From Manis javanica (Eukaryota; Chordata; Mammalia; Pholidota; Manidae): a stretch of DNA of 64,000 nucleotides. Below are positions 49,983 through 59,981 of this stretch, piece after piece (position 1 is the first letter of the stretch; the number at the start of each line of letters is the position of its first letter). A model generated the notes under the pieces. That model was given only the letters and a program-made list of their open reading frames with translations. It was not told where the DNA came from and ran no database searches. Where the stretch lies: contig NC_133156.1 of NCBI RefSeq assembly GCF_040802235.1, positions 110,576,173 through 110,640,172 on the forward strand, written 5' to 3'. The position numbers and the translations under genes are program-made.

Positions 49983-50876
49983 CTACAAGTCCATGACAGA
50001 TGGTGGGGCTGTGGAGGTATCCCTGTGGGAGGACGGTGAAAATCCATTGCCATCCTTCCCATGTGAAGGCAAACTGTTCCTGACTTTCCTGCTCATTGTC
50101 AATGGAAAAGAAAACATTAGCAAGTGGTATGTTCCTAGTTCATGGCTGAGGGTATCCTTCAAGGCTGCAATAGAGGGGACAGCAGCATGCATAGGGGGTA
50201 TGACTTTATTCAGTCCTCTGTAATGCACAGTCATATGCCAGGAGCCATCTGGCTTTTTTACTGGCCACACTGTGGAATTGAAAGGACTATGGGTTGGCTT
50301 TATAATACCCACCTTTTCCAGCTCCTGGAGAGTTTTTCCAATCTCTTTATGCCCTCCAGGCAGTTTGTATTGTTTGTTATTAGTCACCTGCCGAGGCATA
50401 GGCAAAGCTATGGGCAGATGCCTAGCATGTTCCCTCAGAACTGCCTTCACCACATGTACTCTCAGTCTGAACTCACCTTCAGTGGTCTGCAACCATAGAC
50501 CCTGCCGAATATCATTCCCCAAAATATACTCAAGGATAGGAGATATGCACACAGTATACTTTTTTGGGGGTAGACTCCCTATTCCCAAAGGGATTTGGGC
50601 TTTTTTCACTCTGATAGGCTTACCCCTGTATCCATCTATGATAGGGGAGTTCCTGGGGAACTGCTCAGGGTTACCATGAATAAGTGAACATTCAGCCTGT
50701 GTGTCCACCAGAGCCAGGACACATTGTATGTTCACTGGGGGCCAATGGATAGCTATTTCAACATGTGGCCTCTGGTTCCCCCCCTGGTCCCTCAGGGCAG
50801 ATACCTTGACCTTCCCCTCAGTTAAACTGTGTTCCTCAATCACCTTCCTGTGTGGGCTCAAGTGAGGTTGACTCAC
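49983..50876 (-). pseudogene. Provirus protease-reverse transcriptase frame (297 codons open)
   Basis: This is the longest surviving proviral frame. An aspartic-protease region lies at residues 50-130: ALVDTQAECS has DTQA (58-61) where an active enzyme needs DTGA or DSGA, and the later GNDI block is at 120-123. From about residue 170 it becomes reverse transcriptase fingers (YKLPGG..., GIIKPTHSPFNSTVWPVKKPDGSW around 190-213). The last 60 residues drift out of family sequence after a frameshift. Protease and reverse transcriptase in one frame fits a pro-pol readthrough arrangement. Confidence 0.85.
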
Positions 50877-50961
50877 TCTCCAGGAGGAAGTCTTGCAAAC
50901 ACCTAGGCCGGACCTGTGGCTCTGTCTCTGACATCTGCCTCTTTGGTCTTAATGGCTGGAA

Positions 50962-52500
50962 CTACTGCTCTGGTTTCAGCTGTGGCCATAGCACTAGTAA
51001 GATCCTATTTGACTTCCCATCTAATTTTTTCCCAACTGCTCCTGCCTTTATTAAATCAACCCACATCTGGGTCCTCATAACCTTCATGGGGCCCTGTAAA
51101 TTCTTCTCATGAGTAGCAGATCTTATTTCTTTCTGGGTTCTTATTGCTTCAGCCTCTCCTAAATCCGCTAGTCTATGTGTCACCTTGCTTATGGGATGCC
51201 TTAAGTGAGAGCACAGAATGGCCACTAGAGATCCAAGGAGGGATGTGGGAGCCATTTGAAGCACAGTATTTCTCATCCCAGTAGTGAAAATCTCTTCATC
51301 TGGGCCATAATTCTCTGGACTGTAGGTGGCATTTCTTATGCCTAGCTCTTGTAGCACCTCTTGGAGTTCAGCATATATCTGCCATCTAACAGGAGAGGAT
51401 GGCAGATCACCCAGATTGGGCCATGCAGCATGAAGTGGAGCCATAAGCCATCGAGGAGGGAGTGACTCCCTGGGGTCTGATGTGCATTTTATAATCGCTG
51501 CCTCAAGGCAGGCTGCACTGTCAGGGAAGCCAGGTTTCCCATCTCTGATCCTGACAGAATAATTCTATCTTAAGTCCCCCAGATGCAGGAGCCAAGCTGA
51601 TATTGACTCTGAGGGCTTCTGTCTAAACCGGGAGCCCAAATCCACCAGCTCAGCCTGAGTGTAGAGGTGGACCGTAGAGTGCTCCATGACCTGGGGAGGG
51701 GGCTGCTCCTCTCCTTGGGGAACTTTCAGCTGCTGGGTCTTTATTTTCTTTACAACCACTGGGTGTGCTTTCAATACAGGAGGCACCAGTGCCTCTGGCA
51801 CCACCCCTTCATCCTTCCCTAGGTCCTCCATTTCCGGGGCTGATGGCACCTTTCTCTTCCTTCCCCTGAGTGCCTCCTCTGCTACAACCTTTACCTTTTC
51901 TACCATGCCTCGCAGCAATGCTAGCTCAGTCTTCAGCAGCTCTCTTACTTTCACCTTAATGCTTTGCTGCTGGCATTCTTGTGCCACCTCTGCCTGTGAT
52001 TCCCTCAGGAGTTTGTCTTTTTCCTTGATGGCCTTTCCTCCTTCAGAGCACCTGACAGTGCTGCCGTCTCGTTCTGTTAGGAATCTTTTACCTCTTCAAT
52101 GGTACCTTGCTGCCGGTGTTCTCATGCTGCCTCCTCTCGCATCAATGCCATTTCCTCCTTCAGGGAATCCACAGAAATTTACAGCTCGTGTTCTCGTGCC
52201 ACTATTTCTTGGGTCTTTTTCAGGAGCATGTCCTTCTCTTCTGTAGACTTTTTTTTAATACTGTGAGAAGCAGCTAACTTACAGTCCCCACTGCCTCCCA
52301 GGCACTCTGTCTCTCAAAAGACCTACTTACTATACCAAGGGCTATCTGTACTGCCTTAGGTATCACCTCCATTTGCCTCCAGTCCTGGGGTGGGGCCCAG
52401 TCCTCTAGGAGGCAAGCCACCTCAGACCACATACCCCTTGGGGGACAATCCACTGTCTCCCCATTCACAGGGGCAGCCCACTGAAGCACCCCTCCCATAA
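50962..52500 (-). pseudogene. Provirus gag, decayed
   Basis: Three frames in order on the minus strand are read as gag: 52274-52498 (N-terminal, matrix-like, tryptophan-rich), 51565-51987 (basic, proline-rich linker, then YTQAELVDLGSRFRQKPSES entering capsid) and 50962-51444 (capsid-like, with many predicted helices). I saw no clear CCHC zinc knuckle. About 52000-52270 is glutamate- and lysine-rich coiled-coil-like sequence in broken frames. The gag call rests on position and sequence character; only the capsid entry motif looks family-like to me. Confidence 0.7.
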
Positions 52501-52534
52501 GGACAGCCTATCTTTTTTCTTGGTCAACAATAAA

Positions 52535-52552
52535 CCCTGCCGACTTTTGCCA
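52535..52552 (-). promoter_or_regulatory. Provirus primer binding site, serine-tRNA-like
   Basis: Two bases inside the 5' LTR end, the minus strand reads TGGCAAAAGTCGGCAGGG. The complement of the 3' end of a mammalian serine tRNA (including CCA) is TGGCGTAGTCGGCAGGATT, so the two agree except for one extra base and a few substitutions. Lysine, proline, leucine and phenylalanine primer sites fit worse. Confidence 0.5.
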
Positions 52553-52554
52553 AT

Positions 52555-52856
52555 TGTCTTGCCAATGGGTTTCAGCCCTGGGCAAGTTCGCAATGGATTC
52601 AATATCACCAAAGAAACTGACAGCAAAATGTTCTTTGGGGTGAAAGGGTTTATTACCCGGTTTGTTCTACCGGTGGTAGGTCGAGCACTAGTGTTTCTGC
52701 CTCTGCCCAGAGCACTGGGCCGAGCTCTCTATATAGCACAATAATAGCTTATTGCCTAAAGGTGTGGAAGTGGTAGCCTAGCAACAGGCCAGTTACATCA
52801 TCAAGTGGTTTAAGTTCAGTGAGGATCCTGGCCATAGGAACCCCAACTTACCCACA
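52555..52856 (-). repeat. Provirus 5' LTR (short form)
   Basis: On the minus strand it runs TGTGGGTAAG to AAGACA, 302 bp. It has a tatatag motif about 52727-52733 and an AATAAA signal (plus-strand tttatt near 52650). It is homologous along its whole length to 46879-47180. Confidence 0.88.
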
Positions 52857-52989
52857 GGATGCTTTGTATATTAATACAAAAGCATTTTAGGTAGTGTGTA
52901 GACAGTCATGTATCAATAACTGACATCAGATTGAGAAGTGATATTTGAACAGAATAGGAGGGTGTTTAGGGTGTACAATAGTGGTCCTC

Positions 52990-53245
52990 AAGTGCTTGCA
53001 TATTTTGTGAAGTTTCTTGCTTTTACTTATGTTGTCCCTTTCATCTGGAATGATCTTTTCTTCTACACTTACTTTCATCTAGGTAACTCTGCATCTTCTA
53101 AGACTATTTGGAATGTTCCCCTGTTAGGAAGTCTTTCTCCACAGCTGTATAATGGACTTGGTGTGCCTACGGTCTCCCTGCTTTGTGTATACCTACTGTT
53201 ATGTTGAACATACTTATATTGCTGTTGTGTGTTGAAGGTCTGTTA
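52990..53245 (+). repeat. L2-type LINE relic
   Basis: The sequence ccctttcatctggaatgatcttttc...catctaggtaactctgcatcttctaagac...tctttctccacagctgtataatgg resembles an L2 3' region in plus orientation. Confidence 0.6.
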
Positions 53246-54295
53246 AATTACCGCTCTCTCCTGAACCTCTAGAAAGACAGTTAATGCCAGTGTTTGGTCT
53301 CACTTTCCTTTGTATACCTAATATTTACCTATCAATGCCTGCCATAGTAATGTTGCTTAGCCAATTTATTTTTCTTTTTTTTTTTTGATTGATTTTTTTT
53401 ATCCCCAGTGCCTGATAAAAAGTAAAGGAATAAATCCTCCAAGATCAGTAGTACTGATTACTTTAATCTGGTAAATAAGGGCATTTCTTCCCCTTTTCCC
53501 ATCTTCAGTCAGAATTTTCCCTAAAAGAACTGTTCTTGCCTTCAGCATTGAGCCAAAATCTGCTTTTGCTTCGATGTTACAAGTGCCTTGTAGTGCTGGT
53601 TGTAGAAGAGTAGCTAAAATTTTGCTGTGAATAAAATCTGTAAGTTCTCATAGGATTTTATACTTGTGTTTGGTTATTTTTGCTAGATGACTTCTCAAAT
53701 CTGAGGTTGTTCTAGACAGCTTTCCAAATCTTTGTGGTTGAATTTCATAAAGAGACCATGTGCTGAAGATTATTTAAGAGGTGAGGTCAGTGATCCCTTA
53801 AATTACTGGTTGAACTTGCCCATATTCCATTCCAGGACAGCGGTAGCTTACTGGGGAAGCATCGGTGCTCCTAGATGATGGCCATCCTGTTATACCTGAA
53901 AACATTTTTAGAAAATGTTGAGAGGCCAGTATTATTAGTTTTCTTTTTTTTTCTTTTTTCTTTTGGTATCATTAATCTGCAATTATATGAAGAACATTAT
54001 GTTTACTAGGCTCCCCCCCTCACCAAGTCCCCCCCACATACCCCTTCACAGTCACTGTCCATCAGCGTAGTAAGATGGTGTAAAATCACTACTTGTCTTC
54101 TCTGTGTTGCACAGCCCTCCCTGTGCCCACCCCCCACACTATACATACTAATCGTAATGCCCCCTTTCTTTTTCCCTGCCCTTGTCCCTCCCTTCCCACT
54201 CATCCTCCCCAGTCCCTTTCCCTTTGCTAACTATTAGTCCATTCTTGGGTTCTGTGATTCTGCTGCTGTTTTGTTCCTTCAGTTTTCCTTTGTTC

Positions 54296-57200
54296 TTATA
54301 CTCTACATATGAGTGAAATCATTTGGTACTTGTCTTTCTCCACCTGGCTTATTTCACTGAGCATAATATCCTGTAGCTCCATCGATGTTGTTGCAAATGG
54401 TAGGATCTGTTTTTTTCTTATGGCTGAGTAATATTCCATTGTGTATATGTACCACATCTTCTTTATCCATTCATCTGCTGATGGACATTTAGGTTGCTTC
54501 CATATCTTGGCTATTGTAAATAGTGCTGCGATAAACATAAGGGTGCATCTGTCTTTTTCAAACTGGAGTGCTGCATTCTTAGGGTAAATTCCTAGAAGTG
54601 GAATCCCTGGGACAAATGGTATTTCTATTTTGAGCATTTTGAGGAACCTCCATACTGCTTTCCACAATGGTTGAACTAATTTACAGCAGTGTAGGAGGGT
54701 TCCCCTTTTTCCACAACCTCGCCAACATTTGTTGTTGTTTGTCTTTTGGATGGTGGCAATCATTACTGGTGTGAGGTGATATCTCATTGTGGTTTTAATT
54801 TGCATTTCTCTGATGACTAGCGATGTGGAGCATCTTTTCATGTGTCTGTTGGCCATCTGAATTTCTTCTTTAAAGAACTGTCTATTCAGCTCTTGTGCCC
54901 ATTTTTTAATTGGATTATTTGCTTTTTGTTTGTTGATGTGTGTGAGCTCTTTATATATTTTGGATGTCAACCCTTTATTGGATCTGTCATTTATGAATAT
55001 ATTCTCCCATACTGTAGGATACCTTTTTGTTCTATTGATGGTATCCTTTGCTGTTCAGAAGCTTTTTAACTTGATTTAGTCCCACTTGTTCATTTTTGCT
55101 TTTGTTTCCCTTGCCCGGGGAGATTTGTTCATGAAGAAGTCACTCATGTTTATGTCAATGAGACTTTTGCCTATGCTTTCTTCTAAGAGTTTTATGGTTT
55201 CATGACTTACATTCAGGTCTTTAATCCATTTCGAATTTACTTTTGTGTATGGGGTTAGACAGTGATCCAGTTTCATTCTCTTACATGTAGCTGTCCAGTT
55301 TTGCCAGCACCATCTGTTGAAGAGACTGTCATTTCCCCATTGTATGTCCATGGCTCCTTTATCGAATATTAATTGGCCATATGTGTTTGGGTTAATGTCT
55401 GGAGTCTCTATTCTGTTCCACTGGTCTGTGGCTCTGTTCTTGTGCCAGTACAAAATTGTCTTGATTACTATGGCTTTGTAGTAGAGCTTGAAGTTGGGGA
55501 GCGAGACCCTCCCCACCCCCACTTTATTCTTCCTTCTCAGGATTGCTTTGGCTATTCGGGGTCTTTGGTGGTTCCATCTGAATTTTTGAACTATTTGTTC
55601 CAGTTCATTGAAAAATGCTGTTGGTAATTTGATAGGAATTGTATCAAATCTGTATATTGCTTTGGGCAGGATGGCCATTTTGACAATATTAATTCTTCCT
55701 AGCCAGGAGCATGGGATGAGTTTCCATTTGTTAGTGTCCTCTTTAATTTCTCTTAAAGTGTCTCGTAGTTTTCAGGGTATAGGTCTTTCACTTCTTTGGT
55801 TAGGTTTATTCCTAGGTATTTTATTCTTTTTGATGCTATTGTGAATGGAATTGTTTTCCTGATTTCTCTTTCTATTAGTTCATTGTTAGTGTACAGGAAA
55901 GCCACAGATTTCTGTTATTTAATTTTGTATCCTGCAACTTTGCTGTATTCCGATATCAGTTCTAGTAGTTTTGGAGTGGAGTCTTTAGGGTTTTTTATGT
56001 ACAATAGCATGTCATCTGCAAAGAGTGACAGTTTGACTTCTTCTTTACCAATCTGGATTCCTTGTATTTCTTTGTTTTGTCTAATTGCCATTGCTAGGAC
56101 CTCCAGCACTATGTTGAATCACAGTGGGGAGAGTGGGCATCCCTGTCTTGTTCCCAATCTCAGAAGAAAAGCTTTCAGCCTCTTGCTGTTCAGTATGATG
56201 TTGGCTGTGGGTTTATCATATATATGGCCTTAATTATATTGAGGTACTTGCCCTCTATGTCCATTTTGTTGAGAGTTCTTATCATGAATGGATATTGAAT
56301 TTTGTCAAATGCTTTTTCAGCATCTATGGAGATGATAATGTATTTTCTGTCCTTCTTTTTGTTGATGTGGTGGATGATGTTGATGGATTTTCGAATGTTG
56401 TACCATCCTTGCATCCCTGGGATGAATCCCACTTGGTCATGGTGTATGATCCTTTTGATGTATTTTTGAATTTGGTTTGCTAGTATTTTGCTGGGTATTT
56501 TTGCATCTACGTTCATCAGGGATATTGGTCTGTAGTTTTCTTTTTTGGTGGGATCTTTGCCTGGTTTTGATATTAGGGTGATGTTGGCTTCATAGAATGT
56601 GTTTGGGAGTATTCCCTCCTCTTTTATTTTTTGGAAAACTTTAAGGAGAATGGGTATTATGTCTTCTCTGTATGTCTGATAAAATTCTGAGGTGAATCCA
56701 TCTGGCCCGGGGGTTTTGTTCTTGGGTAGGCTTTTGATTACCGCTTCAATTTCATTGCTGGTTATTGGTCTGTTTAGATTTTCTGTTTCTTTCTGGGTCA
56801 GTCTTGGAAGGTTGTATTTTTCTAGGAAGTTGTCCATTTCTCCTAGGTTTTCCAGCTTGTTAGCATATAGGTTTTCATAGTATTCTCTAATAATTTTTTG
56901 TATTTCTGTGGGGTCCATCGTGATTTTTCCTTTTTCGTTTCTGATTCTGTGATGTGTGTTGACTCTCTTTTTCTCTTAATAAGTCTGGCTAGAGGCTTAT
57001 CTATTTTGTTTATTTTCTCAAAGAACCAGCTCTTGGTTTCATTGATTTTTTCTTTTGTTTTATTCTTCTCAATTTTATTTATTTCTTCTCTGATCTTTTT
57101 ATTATGTCCCTCCATCTGCTGACCTTAGGCCTTATTTGTTCTTCTTTTTCCAATTTCGATAATTGTGCCATTAGACTATTCATTTGGGATTGTTCCTCCT

Positions 57201-58074
57201 TCTTTAAATATGCCTGGATTGCTATATACTTTCCTCTTAAGACTGCTTTTGCTGTGTCCTACAGAAGTTGGGGTTTTGTGTTGTTGTTGTCATTTGTTTC
57301 CATATATTGCTGGATCTCCATTTTAATTTGGTCATTGATCCATTGATTATTTAGGAGCATGTTGTTAAACCTCCATGTGTTTGTGAGTCTTTTTGCTTTC
57401 TTTGTACAATTTATTTCTAGTTTTATACCTTTGTGGTCTGAAAAGTTGGTTGGTAGGATTTCAATATTTTTTAATTTACTGAGGCTCTTTTTGTGGCCTA
57501 GTATGTGGTCTATTCTGCAGAATGTTCCATGTGCCCTTGAGAAGAATGTGTATCCTGTTGCTTTTGGATGTAGAGTTCTATAGATGTCTATTAGGTCCAT
57601 CTGTTCTAGTGTGTTGTTCAGTGCCTCTGTGTCCTTACTTATTTTCTGTCTGGTGGATCTGTCCTTTGGAGTGAGTGGTGTGTTAAAGTCTCCCAAAATG
57701 AATGCATTGCATTCTGTTTCCTCCTTTAGTTCTGTTATTATTTGTTTCACATAAGTTGGTGCTCCTGTATTGGGTGCATATATGTTTATAATGGTTATAT
57801 CCTCTTGTTGGACTGAACCCTTTATCATTATGTAGTGTCCTTCTTTATCTCTTGTTACTTTCTTTGTTTTGAAGTCTATTTTGTCTGATACTGGTATTGC
57901 AACACCTGCTTTTTTCTCCCTGTTGTTTGCATGAAAATCTTTTTCCATCCCTTGACTTTTAATCTGTGCATGTCTTTGGATTTGAGGTGAGGCTCTTGTA
58001 AGCAGCATATAGATGGGTCTTGCTCTTTTATCCATTCTATTACTCTGTGTCTTTTAATTGGTGCATTCAGTCCA
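54296..58074 (-). pseudogene. L1 ORF2 (endonuclease-reverse transcriptase), frameshifted
   Basis: The frame order on the minus strand is 57259-58035 (endonuclease: GDFNTPL, CRIDHILGH, SDHKGIKLE), 56843-57115, 56190-56918 (reverse transcriptase: [41 protein letters not shown]), 55076-55678 and 54296-54970 (C-terminal). The FADD active site is readable at 56011-56022. Sequence upstream of 58035 shows the endonuclease start (NVNGLNAPIKRHRVIEWIKEQ) in another frame. The two join after a one-base loss around the GWKKIF codons. Several more frameshifts and stops occur near 57259, 56190 and 55070. Confidence 0.92.
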
Positions 58075-58193
58075 TTTACATTTAGGGTGATTTATGAAAG
58101 ATATGTACTTATTGCCATTGCAGGCTTTAGATTCGTGGTTACCAAAGGTTCAAGGTTAGCTTCTTTACTACCTTTTTGTCTAACTTAACTTGC

Positions 58194-59147
58194 TTATTGA
58201 GTTATAATAACCACAGTCTGATGATTATTTCTCTCCCTTCTTATTCCTCCTCCTCCATTCTTCATACGTTGGGTGTTTTGTTCTGTGCTCTTTTTAGGAG
58301 TGCTCCCATCTAGAGCAGTCCCTCTAAAATACTGTGTAGAGGTGGTTTGTGGGAGACAAATTCCCTCAACTTTTGCTTTGTCTGGGAATTGTTTAATCCC
58401 TCCTTCACATTTAAATGATAGTTGTGCTGGATACAGTATCCTTGGTTCAAGGCCCTTCTGTTTCATTGCATTAAATATATCATGCCCTTCTCTTCTGGCC
58501 TGTAAGCTTTCTGTTGAGAAGTCTGATGATAGCCTGATGGGTTTTCCTTTGTAGGTGGCCTTTTTTCTCTCTCTGGCTGCCTTTAATACTCTGAACTTGT
58601 CCTTGATCTTTGCCATTTTAATTATTATGTATCTTGGTGTTGTCATCTTTGGGTCCCTTCTGTTGGGATTTCTGTGTGCTTCCGTAGTCTGAGCAACTAT
58701 TTGCTCCCCCAGTTTGGGGAAGTTCTCAGCAATTATTTCTTCAAAGATACTTTCTATCCCTTTTTCTCTCTCTTCTTCTTCTGGTACCCATATAATGTGG
58801 CTATTGTTCCTTTTGGATTGGTCACACAGTTCTCTTAATATTGTTTCATTCCTGGAGATCCTTTCATCTCTCTTTGCATCAGCTTCTATGCATTCCTGTT
58901 CTGTGGTTTCTATTCCATCAGTGGCCTCTTGCATCTTATCCATTCTGCTTATAAATCCTTCCAGAGATTGTTTCACTTATGTAATCTTCCTCCGGACGTC
59001 ATCCCTTAGCTCTTGTATATTTATCTGCAGCTTTGTCAGCATGTTTATGATTTTTATTTTGAATTCTTTTTCAGGAAGACTGATTAGGTCTATCTCCTTC
59101 TCAGGGGTTGTGATTTTGGTCTGTATCAAATTCTTTTGACTTTTCAT
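58194..59147 (-). pseudogene. L1 ORF1 (RNA-binding chaperone) with one premature stop
   Basis: From ATG at 59145-59147 the frame is continuous to a stop at 58194, apart from one TAA at 58977-58979 (codon 57), probably from CAA. The N-terminal part is a lysine/glutamate-rich coiled coil. The central RRM-like and C-terminal domains follow (NFPKLGEQIV, RNPNRRDPKMTTPRYIIIKMAK, RKKATYKGKPIRLSSDFSTESLQARREG). The full length is about 317 residues, normal for mammalian L1. ORF1p is an RNA chaperone that trimerises by its coiled coil. Apart from the nonsense codon the frame is strikingly intact. Confidence 0.92.
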
Positions 59148-59964
59148 GGCGATAGAGATAGTTTGCGGAGCTGGTGCAAGTGCTGGCTGGGAGAACTTCT
59201 CTTCTTGCTAGTTTGTGGGCTTCCTCTCCTTGGAGAACAGCAAACTTTAGCGGCTTGTGCTGGGCAGCTGCATGCAGATGGGGCTTCCAATTCTTGCCCG
59301 GCTGCTATGGAGTTTAGCTCCATGGTTGCTGTGCGCGTGGCCTGCCTTGGGCTGCTGCTCTGATATGGCTGAGCTGTGTCGGAGGGGAAACGGCGAGGAG
59401 GCTGTTTATCTCTGTGATGGGCCTCTGAGCTGCGCTTCTGTCCAGAGGGTTAGGGCACCCAGAGTTTCCTGGGATTCTCAGCTGCTAGGCTAAGTGTCCC
59501 AGGACGCTTCCATCCAGCTGAGGGGTCCCTGTCCCTTTATGACTTTCAAAAAGCACTCGCTTTTCTTTGTCCCAGTGGTGCCGATTGTGGGGACCCACTC
59601 ACAGTTCTTACTGTCCTGTTTCCCTATTTTCCAGCACCCCACACATGCACTGTGTCTGTGCTCTGGTGTGGATGGCTAAGGCTGGGTGTTTAGCAGTCCT
59701 GGGCTCCCTCTCCCTCCCCGCTCCGACTCCACTCCTCCCACCCAGAGCTGGGGGGAGGGGTGCTCGGGTCCTGCCCCGCCAGGGCTTATATCTTACCCCC
59801 TTTGTAAGGTGCTGGGTTCTCGCAGGTGTGGATGTAGTCTGGCTGTTGTCCTGTGTCTTCTGGTCTCTCTTTTAGGAAGAGTTGTATTTGTTGTATTTTC
59901 AAAAATATATGTGGTTTTGGGAGGAGATTTCTGCTGCTCTACTCATGCCACCATCTTGGCTCCT
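59148..59964 (-). promoter_or_regulatory. L1 5' UTR with internal promoter
   Basis: This is about 817 bp, GC-rich compared with the surrounding intron. It begins on the minus strand with a YY1-type motif (plus-strand gccaccatcttggc at 59948-59961), which in L1 sets the transcription start. The C-rich plus strand around 59700-59790 gives G-rich runs on the L1 sense strand. Open frames on the plus strand here are compositional. Confidence 0.8.
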
Positions 59965-59981
59965 TATTATTAGTTTTCTTT

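Larger units (their letters stand above)
46875..52860 (-). mobile_element. Env-less endogenous provirus, probably class III (ERV-L/ERV-S-like)
   Basis: Paired 302-bp LTRs in the same orientation (46879-47180 and 52555-52856) enclose 5.4 kb of decayed gag-pro-pol reading on the minus strand. The flanks share GGAT (46875-46878 and 52857-52860). The internal order is primer binding site, gag, protease, reverse transcriptase, RNase H, integrase, purine-rich tract, 3' LTR. Only about 630 bp lie between the integrase end and the 3' LTR, with no envelope frame. Absence of env, the pol motifs and a serine-tRNA-like primer site together suggest class III. By hand the LTRs differ at about 28 positions plus 2 single-base gaps (about 9%), implying an insertion tens of millions of years old. 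It lies antisense to ARL15. Confidence 0.9.
53930..59981 (-). mobile_element. Full-length L1 with 17-bp target-site duplication
   Basis: The element body is 53947-59964 (about 6.0 kb), flanked by perfect copies of TATTATTAGTTTTCTTT at 53930-53946 and 59965-59981. In L1 orientation the insertion site reads TTTA/AAG-like, as for L1 endonuclease. The 5' end on the minus strand begins GGAGCCAAGATGGTGGC, the canonical L1 start with a YY1-type site. The 3' end has a T-rich run (the poly(A) tail, 53947-53963). The order is 5' UTR, ORF1, ORF2, 3' UTR. It lies antisense in ARL15 intron 1. Both ORFs are interrupted, so it is not a competent source on its own. Confidence 0.93.

Noticed and set aside
47551-52246. 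Plus-strand open frames across the provirus, such as 51686-52246 and 47857-48303
   Set aside because: They are shadows of the minus-strand gag-pol. The minus frames carry protease, reverse transcriptase, RNase H and integrase motifs and the plus frames carry none.
55373-59973. Plus-strand open frames across the full-length L1, including membrane-like hydrophobic ones
   Set aside because: They are antisense translations of the A-rich L1 sense strand, which gives runs of Phe, Leu and Ser. No independent gene evidence.
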